From positions 1-64,000 of the forward strand of contig NZ_VLNV01000003.1 of assembly GCF_009765215.1 (NCBI RefSeq): a DNA stretch of 64,000 bases. The letters run 5' to 3'. Origin of the DNA: Lysobacter prati (lineage in GTDB: Bacteria > Pseudomonadota > Gammaproteobacteria > Xanthomonadales > Xanthomonadaceae). Below the pieces are notes generated by a model. That model did no database searches and was not told where the DNA came from. It was given only the letters and a program-made list of their open reading frames with translations. The position numbers and the translations under genes are program-made. This document shows, one piece after another, positions 63,719 through 64,000 of the stretch (position 1 is its first letter; each line of letters opens with the position of its first letter).

Positions 63719-64000
63719 GTGATCCCAGGCTGGATTCTGCTGCTGGTGTCGGCGGGTTACGTCGGCGTGCTGTTCGTGGTCGCCTACTACGGCGACCAGC
63801 GAGATTTCACGCCCAAGGCGCGCTGGATGCGGCCGGCCGTCTACTCGCTGGCCCTGGCGGTGTACTGCTCGTCGTGGACGTTCTACGGCGCGGTGGGTAC
63901 GGCCGCCCGCACCGGGTTGGGCTTCCTGCCGATCTACCTGGGCCCGCTGCTGATGCTGGCCTTCGGCTGGCGCATCCTCGAGCGGCTGGTGCTGATCTCC
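63719..64000 (+). CDS. Sodium-symporter-like sensor histidine kinase, N-terminal part
   Basis: A partial gene running off the right edge. GTG at 63719 has CGAGG seven bases upstream. The visible 94 residues contain three helices and the segment YCSSWTFYGAVGTAARTGLGFLPIYLG, split here as YCSSWTFYGAVG and TAARTGLGFLPIYLG, which is typical of CbrA-like kinases whose N-terminal half resembles sodium/solute symporters. The PAS and kinase domains would lie beyond the window. The call rests on this stretch alone. Confidence 0.8.
   Translation, partial: MIPGWILLLVSAGYVGVLFVVAYYGDQRDFTPKARWMRPAVYSLALAVYCSSWTFYGAVGTAARTGLGFLPIYLGPLLMLAFGWRILERLVLIS

Overview
The window is high-GC DNA with tightly packed genes. 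It most resembles a yellow-pigmented gammaproteobacterium of the Xanthomonadaceae, of Lysobacter or Luteimonas type. The main reason is a nearly complete xanthomonadin-like aryl-polyene pigment pathway that includes a XanB2-type chorismatase and a flavin-dependent halogenase. A MoxR/DUF58/DUF4350/DUF4129/SpoIIM/RDD operon and several palindromic intergenic repeat families agree with this. The genus is inferred; no rRNA or tRNA gene was seen.

Region by region. 0.2-2.8 kb: a secreted DUF885 protein with an HExxPGH motif and a YdcF-family protein. 2.9-21.8 kb: the pigment locus. Its left part on the + strand holds a ketosynthase, a chain-length-factor-like protein and a glycosyltransferase. A - strand operon (11.9 to 5.8 kb) holds a dehydratase, an acyltransferase, a LolA-like protein, an MMPL exporter, a second dehydratase, a ketoreductase and a repeat-tailed lipoprotein. 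At 12.0-18.1 kb sits a signalling block: a receiver protein that has lost its phosphorylation site, a NarL-type regulator and a 1455-residue BvgS-like hybrid kinase. The right part holds a COG4648 membrane protein and an acyl carrier protein (-), then the halogenase and XanB2 (+). 21.9-24.8 kb: a small membrane protein, a trimeric autotransporter adhesin with 438-bp internal repeats, and a partly degenerate response regulator. 25.1-30.6 kb: a sulfate uptake operon headed by its own OprO/P-like porin. 30.7-35.3 kb: hemB, a TolB-like propeller protein, aroE, a Cys-cluster protein, an alpha/beta hydrolase and a membrane protein. 35.4-42.8 kb: the seven-gene MoxR operon (-). 42.9-47.3 kb: gamma-carbonic anhydrase, aldehyde dehydrogenase, threonine aldolase, exonuclease III and a GlsB-type protein. 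47.4-49.5 kb: a divergent pair, an AMP-forming acyl ligase and an Sfp-type phosphopantetheinyl transferase. 49.5-52.5 kb: rsmG, parA, parB and a DUF4279 protein. 52.7-54.8 kb: sugar-nucleotide epimerase, GT2 and LAB_N genes. 55.0-57.6 kb: a second DUF885 protein, then rpmB-rpmG. 57.8-63.2 kb: an AraC regulator with a TonB-dependent receptor, then a cardiolipin synthase-like protein. The window ends inside a sodium-symporter-like histidine kinase.

How the genes work together. XanB2 should make hydroxybenzoate from chorismate. The distant AMP ligase (47.4 kb) should load it on the acyl carrier protein, once the neighbouring transferase has activated that carrier. The ketosynthase pair, FabG-like reductase and two hot-dog dehydratases would then build the polyene. 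The halogenase, glycosyltransferase and acyltransferase would decorate and lipidate it, and the MMPL and LolA-like proteins would move it to the outer membrane. The pathway is split between two loci about 26 kb apart, and the main locus is interrupted by the signalling block. These are the most unusual features seen.
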